Source: Bimuria novae-zelandiae CBS 107.79 (Eukaryota; Ascomycota; Dothideomycetes; Pleosporales; Didymosphaeriaceae). From it: a stretch of DNA of 64,000 nucleotides. Shown here one piece after another: positions 11,378-23,374 of this stretch. The position numbers and the translations under genes are program-made. The notes below the pieces were generated by a model. It was not told the DNA's origin. It was given only the letters and a program-made list of their open reading frames with translations, and searched no databases. The first letter of the stretch is position 1. Each line of letters starts with the position of its first letter. The DNA lies in assembly GCA_010015655.1 (NCBI GenBank), contig ML976713.1, forward strand, positions 14,665 through 78,664, in the 5' to 3' direction.

Positions 11378-12470
11378 ACAACAACACCCTCACAGATGAG
11401 GGCCGGCTACTATAGGTATCTAGGTGCCTGTAGTAGCAGGTAGACCTATTAAAGGGAGGATGGGCTATGTACAACAAGGCTACTGTGATGGTAGCCAGCC
11501 GACAGGCACGAAACGCTTTCTGTAAATACAGCTTAGCACGTCCCCATGCCCCATGGGAGGCTAGAACATTATGTTCCTGGACGTTAATCAATACTACTAC
11601 TACTACTACTACTACTAAACGATGCTGTGCCGAAGATAGAGCCAACGCCTCCGACCGAGCCAAACGTCGAAATGTACGAGTAGCGGGCGGGACCGGAGAT
11701 TGGCCATTCGTGAGTCCATCTAAATTGATTAAGAGAGGACAAACCGCGTTCAAATGTGATCTTGTAAATTATATAAAACGACTTGATTCGTACAAAGTTG
11801 CAGCAACAAATGACAAAATTAAGAAAGACCGCTTCAGAAAAATCATCGAGCCGGCCGATAGACCATATCCAGACAGTCTCAGAATCGGAACAAAGCGGTA
11901 GCTGGAGGTATAAAATGTCATGCTTGTAAACTACGCCATCCTCTTGCCAATTACTTCTATATTAATGATGAAAATGCCCCAGACTAGTTCAGCCGAGAGA
12001 TTCAATATCAGAACTCGTAAAACATTAAGCAAACAATGAACACAAATACCAGCTTTCAAGGACTCTCACACTCGAATCCGTAAGATACCTACGAACTAGC
12101 TTAAAGGCTGGAAGATTGCAATCCACAATACCACATTCACCGCGGCATCTTTTCAAGCAGAGGCAGCTACTTAATACTGGCTATTACACAGTATCATATC
12201 TTGCTGTCGTGTAAAATCATCTGTGTGCAGAGGTAGGGTGCTACGTCAGGTAGTTCACCCAATTACCCTGTCCACTCGATTGCCTGTCACGTTCCAAGTA
12301 TATTATCCACACAATATGTAGGTTCTTGTGCCCATGTGTGTGCTTCCTTAGTTACGCAGTTCGCTTGGGACTCATGTTGCGATCCTGACCGCTTGTATTA
12401 GTAAAGTACAACTTGATTAGATACAATAATCTGACGATCCCACTTGTGTGCACGTAATCTCCTTCTAGCT
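11378..12470. other. Unassigned region downstream of the tyrosinase gene
   Basis: The first 250 bp, next to the gap, have the look of a retrotransposon LTR fragment, but no second copy or duplication is present to prove it. The rest has no supported gene. The 11467-11901 plus frame is Arg/Lys-rich and unrecognised. Confidence 0.35.
11592..11617 (+). repeat. (TAC)n microsatellite
   Basis: About 8.7 perfect copies of the trinucleotide TAC, read directly from the sequence. Confidence 0.95.
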
Positions 12471-13841
12471 CTAGGCGTATAAGTAGCAAAATGGCCCAGC
12501 GACTGTGCTTACCGCATCTGCGATAGTTATATTCGGCAAACCAATAAATTCAAGATCCAGTAGATCTTCAAGAGTAGCGTTGCGGCTGGGCGGTACGTTG
12601 TTGAGTGTCAACGTATCACTAACGACAAACTGTCTGTTATTAAGGTCCATATTTTGCCAGGTCGTCCAGATACGATCGATCATTCCATGGTGTAGATAAA
12701 ATGCTGGATCGGCTGGTGAGTTGTAAACATCTATTGCTGCGCCACCGATGCCGAACTTCTTAACTTTAGACAAATGCCTTAATGTTATCGATAAAACTTA
12801 CGTGGCCTGATCCATGGATTCCAATACGTGTATTGGTGCTTGATTGAATTCTGTTCTGCAGTTCCCCGATGCTCTTCGCATCATTGATTAAAGAGACAAC
12901 TAAATCATCAGTACCGTCACCTATCGCCTGAAGATTGATATCTCGCGTTAAGCAGCGGGGGTTATAGCCCAGACCGTCGGCTTGAGGATTTGATGCTGTA
13001 GTTGGCCACGTCTCTTGTATCGGCCCTAGATTTACCGTCCAACTAGGAAAGTCAGTATGAAGGCCATCGTACTTAAAGGCTTAAAGCTTTGCATACTTTT
13101 GGAATGGCCCTGAGGTAACACAGCCGCCACCAGTACCAGGATAGATAACGTAGACACAATTCTCAGAGGTTGGTAGACAGGAAGCATTCCTTCCGCCGAT
13201 GTAAACGCCATTACCAGACAGACTTGTGTCGCTACCATCGAAAATCGGTGAGTTTAACGGATCGCGAGTCCACCATGGCCAGTTCACGTAGGGCAAATAA
13301 TTCTGATATCCACACTCATTGCGCAGTGTTTGCTCGAGAGCCCAGATAAAGTATCTGTGCCAAGCGAGAAATAGGCCCTGTTAACGGATTAGAAGTACTT
13401 CATTACATGTTTAATTGAAATTAAATATTCATACTGAGAAATGAATATGTTGAGTTTGTCTTATGTGTGCAACCACGAAATCATCGTATCGGGTCTTTGC
13501 TCCGGCAGCAATAGCTGCAGGGGTCCTCGCTGGCCTTGTGGCGAGACACTTCATAGAGTCAATGAAATGTAGCTTGTCAGGCCTCGAGAACGTTGACCTT
13601 TGTTGCAGTAAGCATTGTTGATCAACCCAATTCTTCTGTTCCCTATGCTTTTGAATACGCACCATTCTCGTCTAATTGACATGTTTGCTTTAGTACAGCT
13701 CTGGGGATTAGGATAGCCATGCTCAGCAATATAAAGTCCTAGCTTAAATACCCCTTGAGCAACCAATGCATCGTTTTCCATGAACAAGGCTCCAGTAGTC
13801 CCTACCAGCAATGCTGGCAGTGCGATCATCGAAAACCGCAT
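12471..13841 (-). CDS. Secreted tyrosinase (type-3 copper monooxygenase)
   Basis: Tyrosinases hydroxylate phenols and oxidise diphenols to quinones, feeding melanin or secondary metabolism. Five exons join in frame: 13841-13663, 13597-13435, 13377-13097, 13042-12802 and 12758-12471, giving 383 aa. Introns are 65, 57, 54 and 43 nt with GTGCGT, GTATGA, GTATGC and GTAAGT donors; the last is short and its acceptor (TTAAG) less certain. A signal peptide is visible (MRFSMIALPALLVGTTGA). CuA: His in VVAHI, HIHF and LAWHRYF. CuB: HGSGH, then FGIGG and DPAFYLHHGMIDRIW. All six copper ligands are present. The C-terminus GPFCYLYA is the usual end of short secreted fungal tyrosinases, which lack the C-terminal lid domain. 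No disabling mutation. Confidence 0.9.
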
Positions 13842-14914
13842 CGTTGAGTATTCAAAAATGGATACTCAGGTATTACCAAGTAGAAGGAGCAAGCAAGAAA
13901 TTTCCCCGTAAACTTAAAATACCATTATCGGTGTTCAAGTGCAGACCTATATATTTGCCTACGGAACCGTCGGAACAGGGAGTAATATTTTCTTAAAAAA
14001 AAATGGTTGGCTTTAGCCTAGAATATTACGAGGTTAGGCCCGGGACAATAGGTTAATTGGAGTTGACAACCTTCGAACGCCGTTGGTCCTCTCCAACGAC
14101 CTCTGTTGCATAGATGGCTCAGACTCTCCTCTGGTATTTCCCGAGCAAACCCAATCGTCATTTCGGGCCGCAATATCCAGCAAGGAACCTCGCAGAAACG
14201 ATATAGACTTTTCATTCCGCTGGCTTCCGCCACCCTGGTTGCCATGCACTTTATTTCGTCCGCTCGTTGTCCTTCTCTCAGCACAAGGAGCACTGTGGTA
14301 CCAATGCAGAGTAAATGCACAGGGCGTTTTAAAGCACCAATTATATCTTGGTGAAATTTTTACCTTTATCCTAAGCCTGGTGACATTTGTCTCCCCTTCG
14401 ATATTTGTCCCTGTCCGCCCACCCCCCTCTTTCCAAGGTACGTGTTCGATGCGAAGGATGGAGCATGACGTGATGGGAAGATGGACCTGGGTGATGGATG
14501 CTGGGGCATGGGTTGACCCCATGGCTCACGTTGCATCAGCAAGAAGGCGAGCAGCACTTGCTGTGGCAGAAGCGCGCAACAAGACTATCTGCTCGTTGTC
14601 CCCCACATACTATTGAAGCAAAATGTAACGTCTTTCGGGTCGCTCGCGCCCGATACAAAGCACTCGCCAAGTCATTATTTCGGCTTTCTGTAGCCACTCT
14701 GCCCCAGCGCATCACGCCAAATATACCAAACAGATCCTCCTATCCAAGTGGATCTCGAATCCCGACCGGGTTCGCCCATCGGAAGTGGGGACCCTCCGAA
14801 ATAATAATCCCTTAGCTGTTTCATGCACGCCGGTATAGTGCCGCTGCGGCGCTAAGTCGGAATGCTGGAAAACAACGCCGATAAGCTAACATACGTAATG
14901 GGATTCCGCCATCG
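13842..14914. other. No supported gene; upstream of tyrosinase
   Basis: The 13842-14000 part should contain the tyrosinase promoter. Overlapping open frames at 14083-14616 (+) and 14034-14522 (-) are GC-content artefacts of a non-repetitive stretch: they are roughly co-extensive on opposite strands and neither carries a recognisable domain. Confidence 0.4.
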
Positions 14915-15316
14915 GGCTGCTGAGATTTGTCCCCAAGCAAAGTACCGAAAATGGCGACTTTTGCGCTACACAATGCAATTTCACCGCAACATCCAAATGT
15001 AATTTTTATTTTTCAAGCTAGGAATACGTCTCGCATACTCCAAAGTACCTCTCGCCAAACTTGTGTGAGTTCCGATAGCGATAGGGATGAGCTGACTGGA
15101 GTTGAAGTTGGCGATTTCTTCAAATATTTCACCAACTTTAACATGCAACTGAACCACAACGTGGGCCAACTTGAGGCTCCTAATTCTCAGGGAACCTTCG
15201 CAAGACCCTAGCGTAACTTATGACGTTCAAAAATTCACTTATACCTTGGATGGTGTTGAGTTGTGTGGATGTAAAACAATTCGGTACTTTGGTTGGGGAC
15301 AAATCTCAGCAGCCCT
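14915..15316. mobile_element. MITE-like non-autonomous DNA element
   Basis: Inverted terminal repeats of about 36 bp (GGCTGCTGAGATTTGTCCCC… at the left, its complement at the right; one mismatch) enclose 0.4 kb with no coding capacity. The direct repeat GCCATCG flanks it (14908-14914 and 15317-15323). A 7-8 bp duplication would suit a hAT-type origin, though the exact border is uncertain by one or two bases. Confidence 0.72.
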
Positions 15317-15323
15317 GCCATCG

Positions 15324-16106
15324 TACTTTGTAACATTATTACATCGCACTTCTTCACAACTGCCGATGTTTACTTTATGTCTCTCGACTAACGTCTATCC
15401 CTGCGTAACGGAACACCCGCCGTAACGGAACATCACACAGGTATTTCGACTTCCAACACTTTCTACACCATGCACACTTCGAAGATTGCTATGCACAAGT
15501 ACTATTAATGTGCTCTGGGTAATTGTGGACGTGCAGACAAGTCCGCAGCTAAAAAATACTGCTGCGCTGACGCCTTCCGCGCCCGAGTTACGCAGAGACT
15601 TCTTCTGTTTCAAAACCGACCACTCGTGCTGCTGCACCACCATGACCTCCTATCGTCCTCAAAATACCTGCATAGTCTTTACCTGATGCTGCCGACCCTG
15701 CTGCAGCACTTGCAGGCAGCTATCAGCCCTGTAGCGGGTGTGGCGCGAAGAATAATGCAACGCAGCAACTTGCGATGATACTTCTAACGCGAGCAGCACA
15801 GAGGCCAGTCTCACGCATGGCTTACGACGTAATCTAACACGTGTCTGCTTATCATATCAATTAGCCTATAGCCCTGTACGGTCTTTGCACGCCGATAGCG
15901 GCGTCCAGAACATCATGACTTCGATGCGCAGTCCAAATGAGCAGCACAGATGCGGGTAGCTGAAGCATCAAGAAGCAGTTCATCATCTCGTAGATTCAGT
16001 AGCAGGCATTCGCGATAGAGCTTATCAAGTGAATTGAATGGAGATGACGTAAAGGAAATACAAACTCTGTCTACAAATATACCGCTGCTAATGCTGCGTA
16101 CATGTT
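15324..16106. other. Unassigned region
   Basis: No supported gene. A short motif (GTAACGGAACA) occurs twice 17 bp apart at about 15405-15432. Toward 16106 the minus strand may continue the degraded TPR gene, but no clear repeats are left. Confidence 0.35.
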
Positions 16107-16400
16107 TTGGAGTGCTTCTTTCGATATGAGCCGCGAAGGGTGGTTGTCTCGAAACACTCGTTTCTTTACCGCAGCCACGTACTCCAGCAGCGCCACTGCC
16201 TCCGTTCTCTGTCCGTTGTCATAGTACGCAAGAGCAAGCTAATGCTGCAACCCCAGTCGATCGGGGTGAGTCTCCGCCAGCGTAGTCTCTTTGACCTTGA
16301 CCACGTGCTCCAGCAGCGTCAAGCTTTCCCTCGCCTTCAGACCTTTCAGATTTTCATAGCTGACCTCTTCGAGGGGACTACCTTAACGCGAGCGTGTGGT
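16107..16400 (-). pseudogene. Kinesin-light-chain-type TPR repeat fragment
   Basis: Two adjacent 42-residue repeats are readable on the minus strand: ARESLTLLEHVVKVKETTLA…HPDRLGLQH and LALAYYDNGQRTEAVALLE…VFRDNHPSRL. This is the periodic TPR_10/TPR_12 pattern found at the C-terminus of fungal NACHT/NB-ARC (NLR-like) proteins and other scaffolds. A TAG between the two repeats, and the absence of any start, NACHT domain or further repeats, mark it as a relic. Whether the parent gene was an NLR cannot be told from this fragment. Confidence 0.7.
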
Positions 16401-16781
16401 CAGCAATTGAGTTACAAATTGGCATTAATTGCATTTGCATGCCTTCAATCCGCCTTGGTATAACCCATCTCATGCCCAAAACTATGGGCAGCTCGCGCCA
16501 ACAAGGCACTGGAACGAGTTACGGCAGTGGGAGAGTCTTTGAGGGACACGGGAGTGCGAAAGGAAGAGCTTTCACAGCGTCGCGAGTAAGTCGACCGCAG
16601 GTGGAGGATACCGAAAGTTTCGTGCGGCTGGTGGATATTGAAACGAAAGGTTCAGGACAAGGCTCCAATCCGTAGCGCAGATTCTTGAGTCAATATGATG
16701 AATTCTCGATCGCCAAAGGTTATGGTAATATGCTGAGGTGAATGACTTTCGCGTGACACCACGAAGCACCGGTCGCCGCTG

Positions 16782-17886
16782 ATGCGGACGGCAGAGATGT
16801 GCGAGGAGGTCCGCATGGATGATATGATGGAGGTCAATCCGTATGCGTGCCCGCCGTGGGGAGGAAGGCCCGAGGTGGTAATTTGCGAGGGCGAAGAACA
16901 GGCGCGAGACACATCGACGACTACAGGCCAGGACAAGTGGACATTTTTCGTAGACGCATCGGTGCGGAACGGACGAGCGGGGATTGGGATATATGCGACG
17001 CCGTCTGGGGCATCCATCTCAAGAACGGCGGCCAGCTCGGAACAGGCGGACGCGCACCTCACAGAGCTATTGGCGATCAGCGAGGCGGCCAACTGGCCGT
17101 GGAGCCCATGGTGCACTGCGAGGGACCCAGCAGGGTCTCCGGTGCCGGCGTCCCGCTTACGAATCTTCTCGGATGCGCAGTCGGCGCTGCTGTCGATGCA
17201 GACCGAGAGGGCAAGCGCGTGCCAGGAAGTGGTGGGCGAGATCATCAAGAAGCTCCGCATGAGCAACATCACGGTGTACTGGGTGCCCAGCCACCGAGGG
17301 ATCGAAGGTAACGAAAAGGCCAGCCGGCTTGCCTAAAATGCAACGAGAAGCGAGAGCGAGGAAGCGCCGCAACGAGAAGGCCGTCCGTGGTATTTAATAA
17401 AGCAAGCGCTGAAGAAGGCAAACATCACAACAGGACCGCTTCTGGCCGGACGAGCTGATGTAGGGAAATTCACGAGGAAGATTGACGCGGCGCTCCACCT
17501 TGGCAAGGCGGCAGCCCTGTACCAGCAACTGAACAGCGGCGAGGCTGCGACCCTTGCGCAGCTCCGGACGGGCATGACGAGTCTCAACATCTATCTTTAC
17601 AAGATCAAGACAGCAGAGACAGCATAGTGCGAGTGCGGGCTAATTGAATCCATCCCGCACTTTCTCTTCTGCTGTAGGAAGTGGGAAGAGCAGAGACGGC
17701 AGCTACGGCTGCAGCACGAAGAGCGATTCGGGGATCTCTCATACGCGCTTGGAGGGTATTCAAGCCGGACAGAAGGGGGTGGGAGCATCGACGGGCCGAT
17801 AGAGCGATGGAAGCCAGATATAGAGGTGGTACGAGCCACGATCCAGTTTGCGATAGGGACTGGACGTCTACAGACGGTCAGCTAGG
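16782..17886 (+). pseudogene. 3' end of LINE ORF2: RNase H and zinc motif
   Basis: RNase H-like domain in 16910-17335: WTFFVDASVRNG (Asp 1), HLTELLAISEA (Glu), LRIFSDAQSALL (Asp 2) and VYWVPSHRGIEGNEKAS. The last acidic residue, normally GNEKAD, is Ser here. A TAA follows at once (17334-17336). The same frame continues with GRPWYLIKQALKKANIT, TLAQLRTGMTSLN and, after a TAG at about 17622, the Cys/His motif CECGLIESIPHFLFCC, typical of the C-terminus of Tad/I-like LINEs. No reverse transcriptase is present, so this is the usual 5'-truncated or decayed copy. Moderate GC suggests little RIP. Confidence 0.85.
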
Positions 17887-18097
17887 TCACAGCAAGCATA
17901 GAAGAAGACGACAACGAGCGAGAACGGCTACGGATTCCTACAGCTATTGTATAACTAACTGTCACCGAGTTGGTACCGAGCCGCGACCTACGAGCCTCGC
18001 CAGCGCGCTGCCGATTAAGAGGCGCACGACGCCGGAATTGCCCTGCGGGATAGGGGACCCCAGAAAACAAACTTGGCTCTCTATCAACTTCCAACTA

Positions 18098-19811
18098 CGA
18101 AGGGTAATCTCAATAAAGTCGGCCGTCACGTGCAGCAGGGATTCCTGCAGGGGTAGCAACTTCAAAAGTCGGGCATCTTGATTCCATCTAAAGTATGAGC
18201 AAATACACCCAAATAAGATGTTCTAATTATGCTGTAAAGTTGTTCTGGCCACCTGCGTCCTCGCAGAGCTCTGCAACGCGCATAAAGTAGGTGGGATGAA
18301 GCTTTTCGGCCATATACTGCCTGAGTGTCTTATCACCTTGCCAGACCTCCTTTTTGGCCTCCTTGGAACTTGATAGGCATTCGTAACTTGCCAAAAAACC
18401 TTCTAGACGCCCAAAACAGCGCTCAATTGGGTGTAAGTCAGGTGAATTGGGAGGCTAAGGGCCAAACTTAATTCCTAGAGCTTTAATTTCTGGCTAGCAG
18501 TACTAGAGGCCTAGTAAGTATAGGTAAATGTTATTTTAAATTAAATAAATAGCTGCGCCTTAGTTATTATCACGTATAGTGTAGTAATAAAGGAATAGGT
18601 GTTTCTTAAGTATATTCTTTGCGTACTAGATGCTATTCATGCCCTTCCCTCCTTTGCATACAAACTCCTCTATTTTAAAGAACTTTCTATAGTAAAAGGT
18701 TTCTTAATACCTGCGCGGAGAGCTCCACCTTTCTTACTAGTAACCTTATTAGTAGCTTAGCGTTAACTATTATTATAGGTAATATTATAGTTAATTTCTT
18801 ATAGTTACTACTCTTTATAGGTGCTAGCAATAGTCGCACGAGAGCGTTTAACCCTAAGGGCCTCCTTTACTATATTATTTATATAGGAGTTGCATTATAT
18901 AAGGTCTTTACAGCTTATATTATTATTTTAAGCCTAAATAACGTAAGGGCGTTAATAAGAGTAAGTAGTATTAGTTAAAGTAGCAGCGTAGATTATAAGA
19001 CTAAATTTAAGTGGCGTTATAGGTAGTGCGTAGACGTTACTATCTTATTTAACTAATCTTAAAATTCTCTACTTTCCGCCACGTATATTGCTCCCGCTAA
19101 TAGACTTAGAGGTCTTATTATAGCAAATAAATATAATACGTAGAAAGTGTAAGTTATTTTTAGCCTTAAGCTAGGCATAGTACTATAGTTGTTAGTCTTT
19201 ATTATTACTACTAAGCGCTAGTTTTTTAGGTTATACTTTATAAGTTATTACGTATAGGTGCTGCTTATCGCGGTGCTCCCTAGCAATGTTATAGACTATA
19301 TTCTTACTAAGTGTGATGCTAGCTTCTGCGCAGAGGTCTCTGACAGCGTTATGCACCCGGTAGGTGCCATATACGATGATGTCATGCCGTGGTCTTGCGC
19401 TCAGTGTAGAGCCATCGCGTACCTTTACAGGTCTGCCAGGAGGAGACTGCTTGACTGTAGGTGTTGCAGCTAGCAATTCCTGCAGTAAGTCGACCTTTGC
19501 AGCATCTTTGACGCGTCGAAATGCCTTACCACATGCGTGGTCAGTTATACCCAAATCAGTGGCGATTTCTGGGAAAGTGAGGTTGTATTATGTTCTGAGA
19601 ACGACGATAGCAGCTAGCTGGGCTTCTGACAGCAATCGAGAGTTTTTTTTTGGGCAGGATTTGAAGCCATATTGAGTGAGAAACGTGAGGTTGAAGTGTA
19701 GGTGTTGACGCTCTACAGAGCTCTTGGAGGCTCGGAGACTCTGTTCCGCTAGTGACGCGCTAGCGTCTTGGCAAGTCACATGACGGCCGGCTTTATTGAG
19801 ATTACCCTTTG
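18098..19811 (-). mobile_element. Tc1-like DNA transposon
   Basis: Inverted repeats of about 33 bp (C[G/A]AAGGGTAATCTCAATAAAG…) begin at 18098 and end at 19811, flanked by TA at 18096-18097 and 19812-19813; length 1714 bp. The differences between the ends are transitions. The right end lies only about 20 bp from the stop codon of the WSC pseudogene. Confidence 0.88.
18233..19779 (-). pseudogene. Degraded Tc1-like transposase
   Basis: The N-terminal part is well preserved (about 19231-19680): LSEAQLAAIVVLRT, a stop at about 19588, then EIATDLGITDHACGKAFRRVKDAAK and a linker with PPGRPVKVRDGS, the bipartite DNA-binding region of Tc1 transposases. The middle (18470-19230) is heavily RIPed and unreadable. 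The C-terminal end (18233-18470) reads PPNSPDLHPIERCFGRLEG, the DDE_3 motif containing the last catalytic acid. Inactive. Confidence 0.8.
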
Positions 19812-19830
19812 TACAACATATAGTAGCGTA

Positions 19831-22250
19831 TTACTTTTCTTTCTTTGCTATGTTGAGCATGGCGTTAGATATACGATCAGCAGGCCCCATGGTTGGCAGC
19901 GCTGGGAGTGAAGCTGGCCGCACGGCAGATAGGCACTGTGCACCATCTAGCCTGACATAGCTGCTGGCCAGAGCCGTAGTGCTGATGAGGACAGGAGCGA
20001 CACCACTAATCGAAAATTGCCACAGCTGGTTTGCGTTGCCATCGAAGGCTTGAAAGGCGGTTGTCGAAACAGCCCACATGGCACGGAAGGCTGTAGCGCC
20101 ATTTCCGGTTAGGAGCGTGTAGTTTGCAGCCTGTGTCCAAACATGACTAGTCTGGTCAAAGCGCATAAGACTGACGTAGGCTCTGTTGATGACATTCACA
20201 GTCCACAACGCTGCCCCTCCAGACGGAAGATAGACCCAGTCAAAGATATACATTGGTGCTACAGCAGTGCCATAGCTGATGACAGCACCAAAGTCGGCAG
20301 GCCGTGGGAGACCTGTGCCCACGTGCTTGTCCCAGAGAAGAGCCAATAGTTGCCGTTCAGATCCACGTCTCCAGCTGACCATCCGTAGTTAGGATCCGGA
20401 GCCGGCAGTGCAGTGAGATTCTGCAGCTGGCCGTTGGAGCCAAGGCGAATCAGATTAGTTGGCGTTGTTGTGCTAGCGCCGTAGATGTAGTTGTCTTGTA
20501 CATTGTAGCCGATAGCCTCAACGTAGCTGTTGGGAGGAACGCTACCAATACTCTGCTCTAGAAGCGTAGCAGCACCAGTTGTCGTGTTGATGGAGTACAT
20601 GGAGTTGCTGTTAGCCATGTATGGCGCGCTGCTACACGTCCAAGCAGCGAGTGAGGTTGGCTGAAGTATTTCAACGAACGTGGTCGTCGCGTCAGAGATC
20701 GTCGTCGTGCTCGCAACGCTGCCAGACGTGATCGTTGTCGTGCGTAATGATATTGTTGGCTGCAAGACAGCAACGAATGTGGTCGTCGCATCAGAGATCG
20801 TCGTCGTGCTCGCAATGCTGCCAGACGTGATCGTTGTCGTGCGCAGCAGGGCTGTTGGCTGAAGTATTTCAACGAACGTGGTCGTCGCGTCAGAGATCGT
20901 CGTCGTGCTCGCAACGCTGCCAGACGTGATTGTCGTCGTGCGCAATGATATTGTTGGTTGCAAGACAGCAACGAATGTGGTCGTCGCATCAGAGATCGTC
21001 GTCGTGCTCGCAACGCTGCCAGACGTGATCGTTGTCGTGCGCAGCAGGGCTGTTGGCTAAATCACTTCCACGAACGTGGATGTCGGGTTGATTATCGTAG
21101 TCGTTCTCAGAATGCTTCCTGAAGTAACGAATCTTGTTTCAAATCTCTGGGTAGGTTTTAAAATAACCACGAATGTGGTCGTTAGGTTCCGAATTGTTGT
21201 AGATCCTGATGTCTGGCCAAATGTTATCGTAGTGGTTGATAGGGTGCTGCTCGGCTCAACAACCACTACGAAGGTGGTCGTCGCTCGGTGAATGGTTGTA
21301 GTACTAAACGTGCTTCCAGAGGTCTTGCGAATCGTAGACAATGCAGTTTTGACAGGATGTAACGTAGATCTCTGTGTAGTGCCATGTTCAGTTTCCAGCC
21401 CACTTGTCGGCCTACGCAGCTCACAATGAGGTGCAGGCTGATACCTATGTCCTGCAAACTCAGACCATGGCTTGTCCACTGCATCTCCGGCTTCACTTGG
21501 CGGGCGATCTATCCCTGCGGGTGGATCACCTGGAAATCGTACAGGTCCGGAAAACCCTGACCATGGATCATCCACGCCGTCTCCGGGCTCTGACGGCGCC
21601 CTGCCAGGGTCGCATTCTTCAGAAGAAACGTCATATAGCGAGCTAATATCTCCGTATTCCATAGGTGGTTAAGGATGGTATGCATGTTCTTTACGCATGG
21701 GACTGTCGTCCCACGTGTTGTATACGCCATAGCCGGAATTTCGCAGCGGGTAACCATCTCTTCGCGATGGCTGTGGCACTATGTGACAGAGAGACAAACG
21801 ATTCGAACCGCAGTCATCGCCGATGTTGCTGCTGCACGCGGTTGTACATTCGTTTAGGTGGTGGATTTGATTTGGAAGTGGTTTGTGGCCACACCGGCAA
21901 TGTCCCTCCTCTCCGAAGCCGAAATAGTCGTAAGAGCTCGCCGAAATACCTGTACAGAAAAACTTACACAGTTCTTTGGTCTCAACGAAGCTCATTGGAC
22001 CATCCAGAATAGATTTTTCGCCGGGGTCCACGATGTTAACACATCCCATGTACTGATCGTATGTGGAGTGAATTGGGAGGATTCCGTGCGAGACCGGTGA
22101 CGTATTTGCCTTCTTCCCTACGCTGCTAGGCCTTGAACTGTGCGCTTCATAACTGAAAAGCCTCACTGAAGTCTGCTCCACAGATTGGAGAAGAGGAGAG
22201 ACCTGCTTAGCAGTTAAGAGAGCTGATGTTAGGAAAGCGAAAAGCCTCAT
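19831..22250 (-). pseudogene. Secreted WSC-domain protein with Thr/Ser-rich repeats
   Basis: One frame runs from the ATG at 22250 to about 20300. It has a signal peptide (MRLFAFLTSALLTAKQVSP) and a WSC domain at 21750-22060 (YMGCVNIVD… LCKFFCTG… FGFGEEGHCRCG… NECTTACSS… DDCG), the Cys-rich fold proposed to bind wall glycans. A Pro/Asp-rich linker follows, then a Thr/Ser-rich stretch with a 33-residue tandem repeat. After a one-base frameshift within about 20290-20330, a C-terminal domain ends at 19831 (YIFDWVYLPSGGAALW…NQLWQFS, similar to DUF6923 secreted domains). Two in-frame stops, TAA at 21669-21671 and TAG at 21057-21059, sit where CAA and CAG are expected; the TAG falls inside the repeat, where sister copies have Gln. 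Almost certainly dead, with little other decay. Confidence 0.82.
20664..21059 (-). repeat. Coding tandem repeat, 4 x 99 bp (2 x 198 bp)
   Basis: Four near-identical 99-bp units encode a 33-residue Thr/Ser-rich block (RTTTITSGSVASTTTISDAT in the middle). Units alternate between QPTALL… and QPTISL… and between …FVEIL and …FVAVL, so the true period is 198 bp. More diverged units precede it at 21060-21340. Such segments are usually O-glycosylated stalks of cell-wall proteins. Confidence 0.92.
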
Positions 22251-23225
22251 AGTGTGGACAACAGCTCAATCAGCACGTACTGAGAAACGCCAACAAAGCC
22301 GTTGCTGTTGTGACCTACTTTCTTTTGGTAATGCGCAATACAATATCTTCTGTCCCATAAGTCTTAATAACTTGAGTGCCTTCAGAATGATTGCATTCCT
22401 AGCTGTGTCACTGCATTCCTTCATAAAAAGAGCCTTTTGCCGATACCCAATTGCATGAATTGGTGACCGCACCTCTCAGCTTCGAAAGTTTTTCCACTGA
22501 CCCCAAATTTGTCTGCTGTCGTTGCTGTTACAAGGAATTTCATCATGTTGCTGTTAATATCGACCTTCGTATCATGTTGCATAGCAGTGAAGGAGCTTTG
22601 TAGAATAAGCATACTCCTCTACCCCGCTTGGAATGATTCGCAGGCCAAAGATAGACTAGCTCGCGGTATCCCTTGACTCTTTGGATGTGCAATGCTCAGC
22701 TTTTATTGAATGGAGTTTAAAGGGCACATTCCGATCAAGTTTTTCACTACAACCGTGCTAGATATACTTGGGGTAGCCGGCTTCCATGACAGCATCGAGC
22801 GGCACTGATGGCCCTTTGCTGGATTGGGCCCTACTTGGTGTTTAATTGCTCATGGTCTTGAAATAGGCAGCAATGAGCAGTGCAACGTGAAGTTGCGGGA
22901 ATCTCGAAGGAATACAAGCAGGATGAACCCGCCCAAGCGCTCCTTTACTAGCGGCATTCCATGATAGAGCAGGGTTGGACGCCGCATTCCTAGCTCACGG
23001 GCATACCTTAGCAATTTATTAACCGCCAGTATCTGAAACCATCACCTGTCGAATTTTCAGTGCCATTACAAGCACGCTGAGCTAATTTTTACCTCCCGAG
23101 CATGTGGCATTTCTCTTCTTAGTGATCCACGACACACTCGCAGGACTCCCTGATCTGCAACTTTTCTTGTGTTTTGCCTTCCGTCGTACAGAGCACAGAG
23201 CATTTGAGCATACAGAGCATACTCT
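22251..23225. other. No supported gene; intergenic
   Basis: Normal composition, short frames only, no inverted repeats found. The first few hundred bases should be the former promoter of the WSC gene. Confidence 0.45.
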
Positions 23226-23374
23226 TACAGTGGGTCGTCAAAAGTCTTGCACCACCGTGGGAACTGGGCCTAATTAGGAGATATTTGGCGCATCTTTAAG
23301 AATATATAACTTAACAATTTATATATAGATTTTAACGATTTTTAATTCTCCGTTATACTAGAAATATTTTCTAC

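Noticed and set aside
14083..14616. Long opposing open frames at 14034-14616
   Set aside because: Both strands are open over the same interval with no domain on either. Base composition is a sufficient explanation.
16107..16400. NLR immune-receptor gene
   Set aside because: Only two TPR units remain, with no NACHT/NB-ARC. The same repeats occur in other proteins.
20680..21060. Plus-strand frames rich in Val (VVVASEIVVVLATLPDVIVV)
   Set aside because: These are the complement of the Thr/Ser-rich tandem repeat of the WSC gene; the repeat keeps all frames open.
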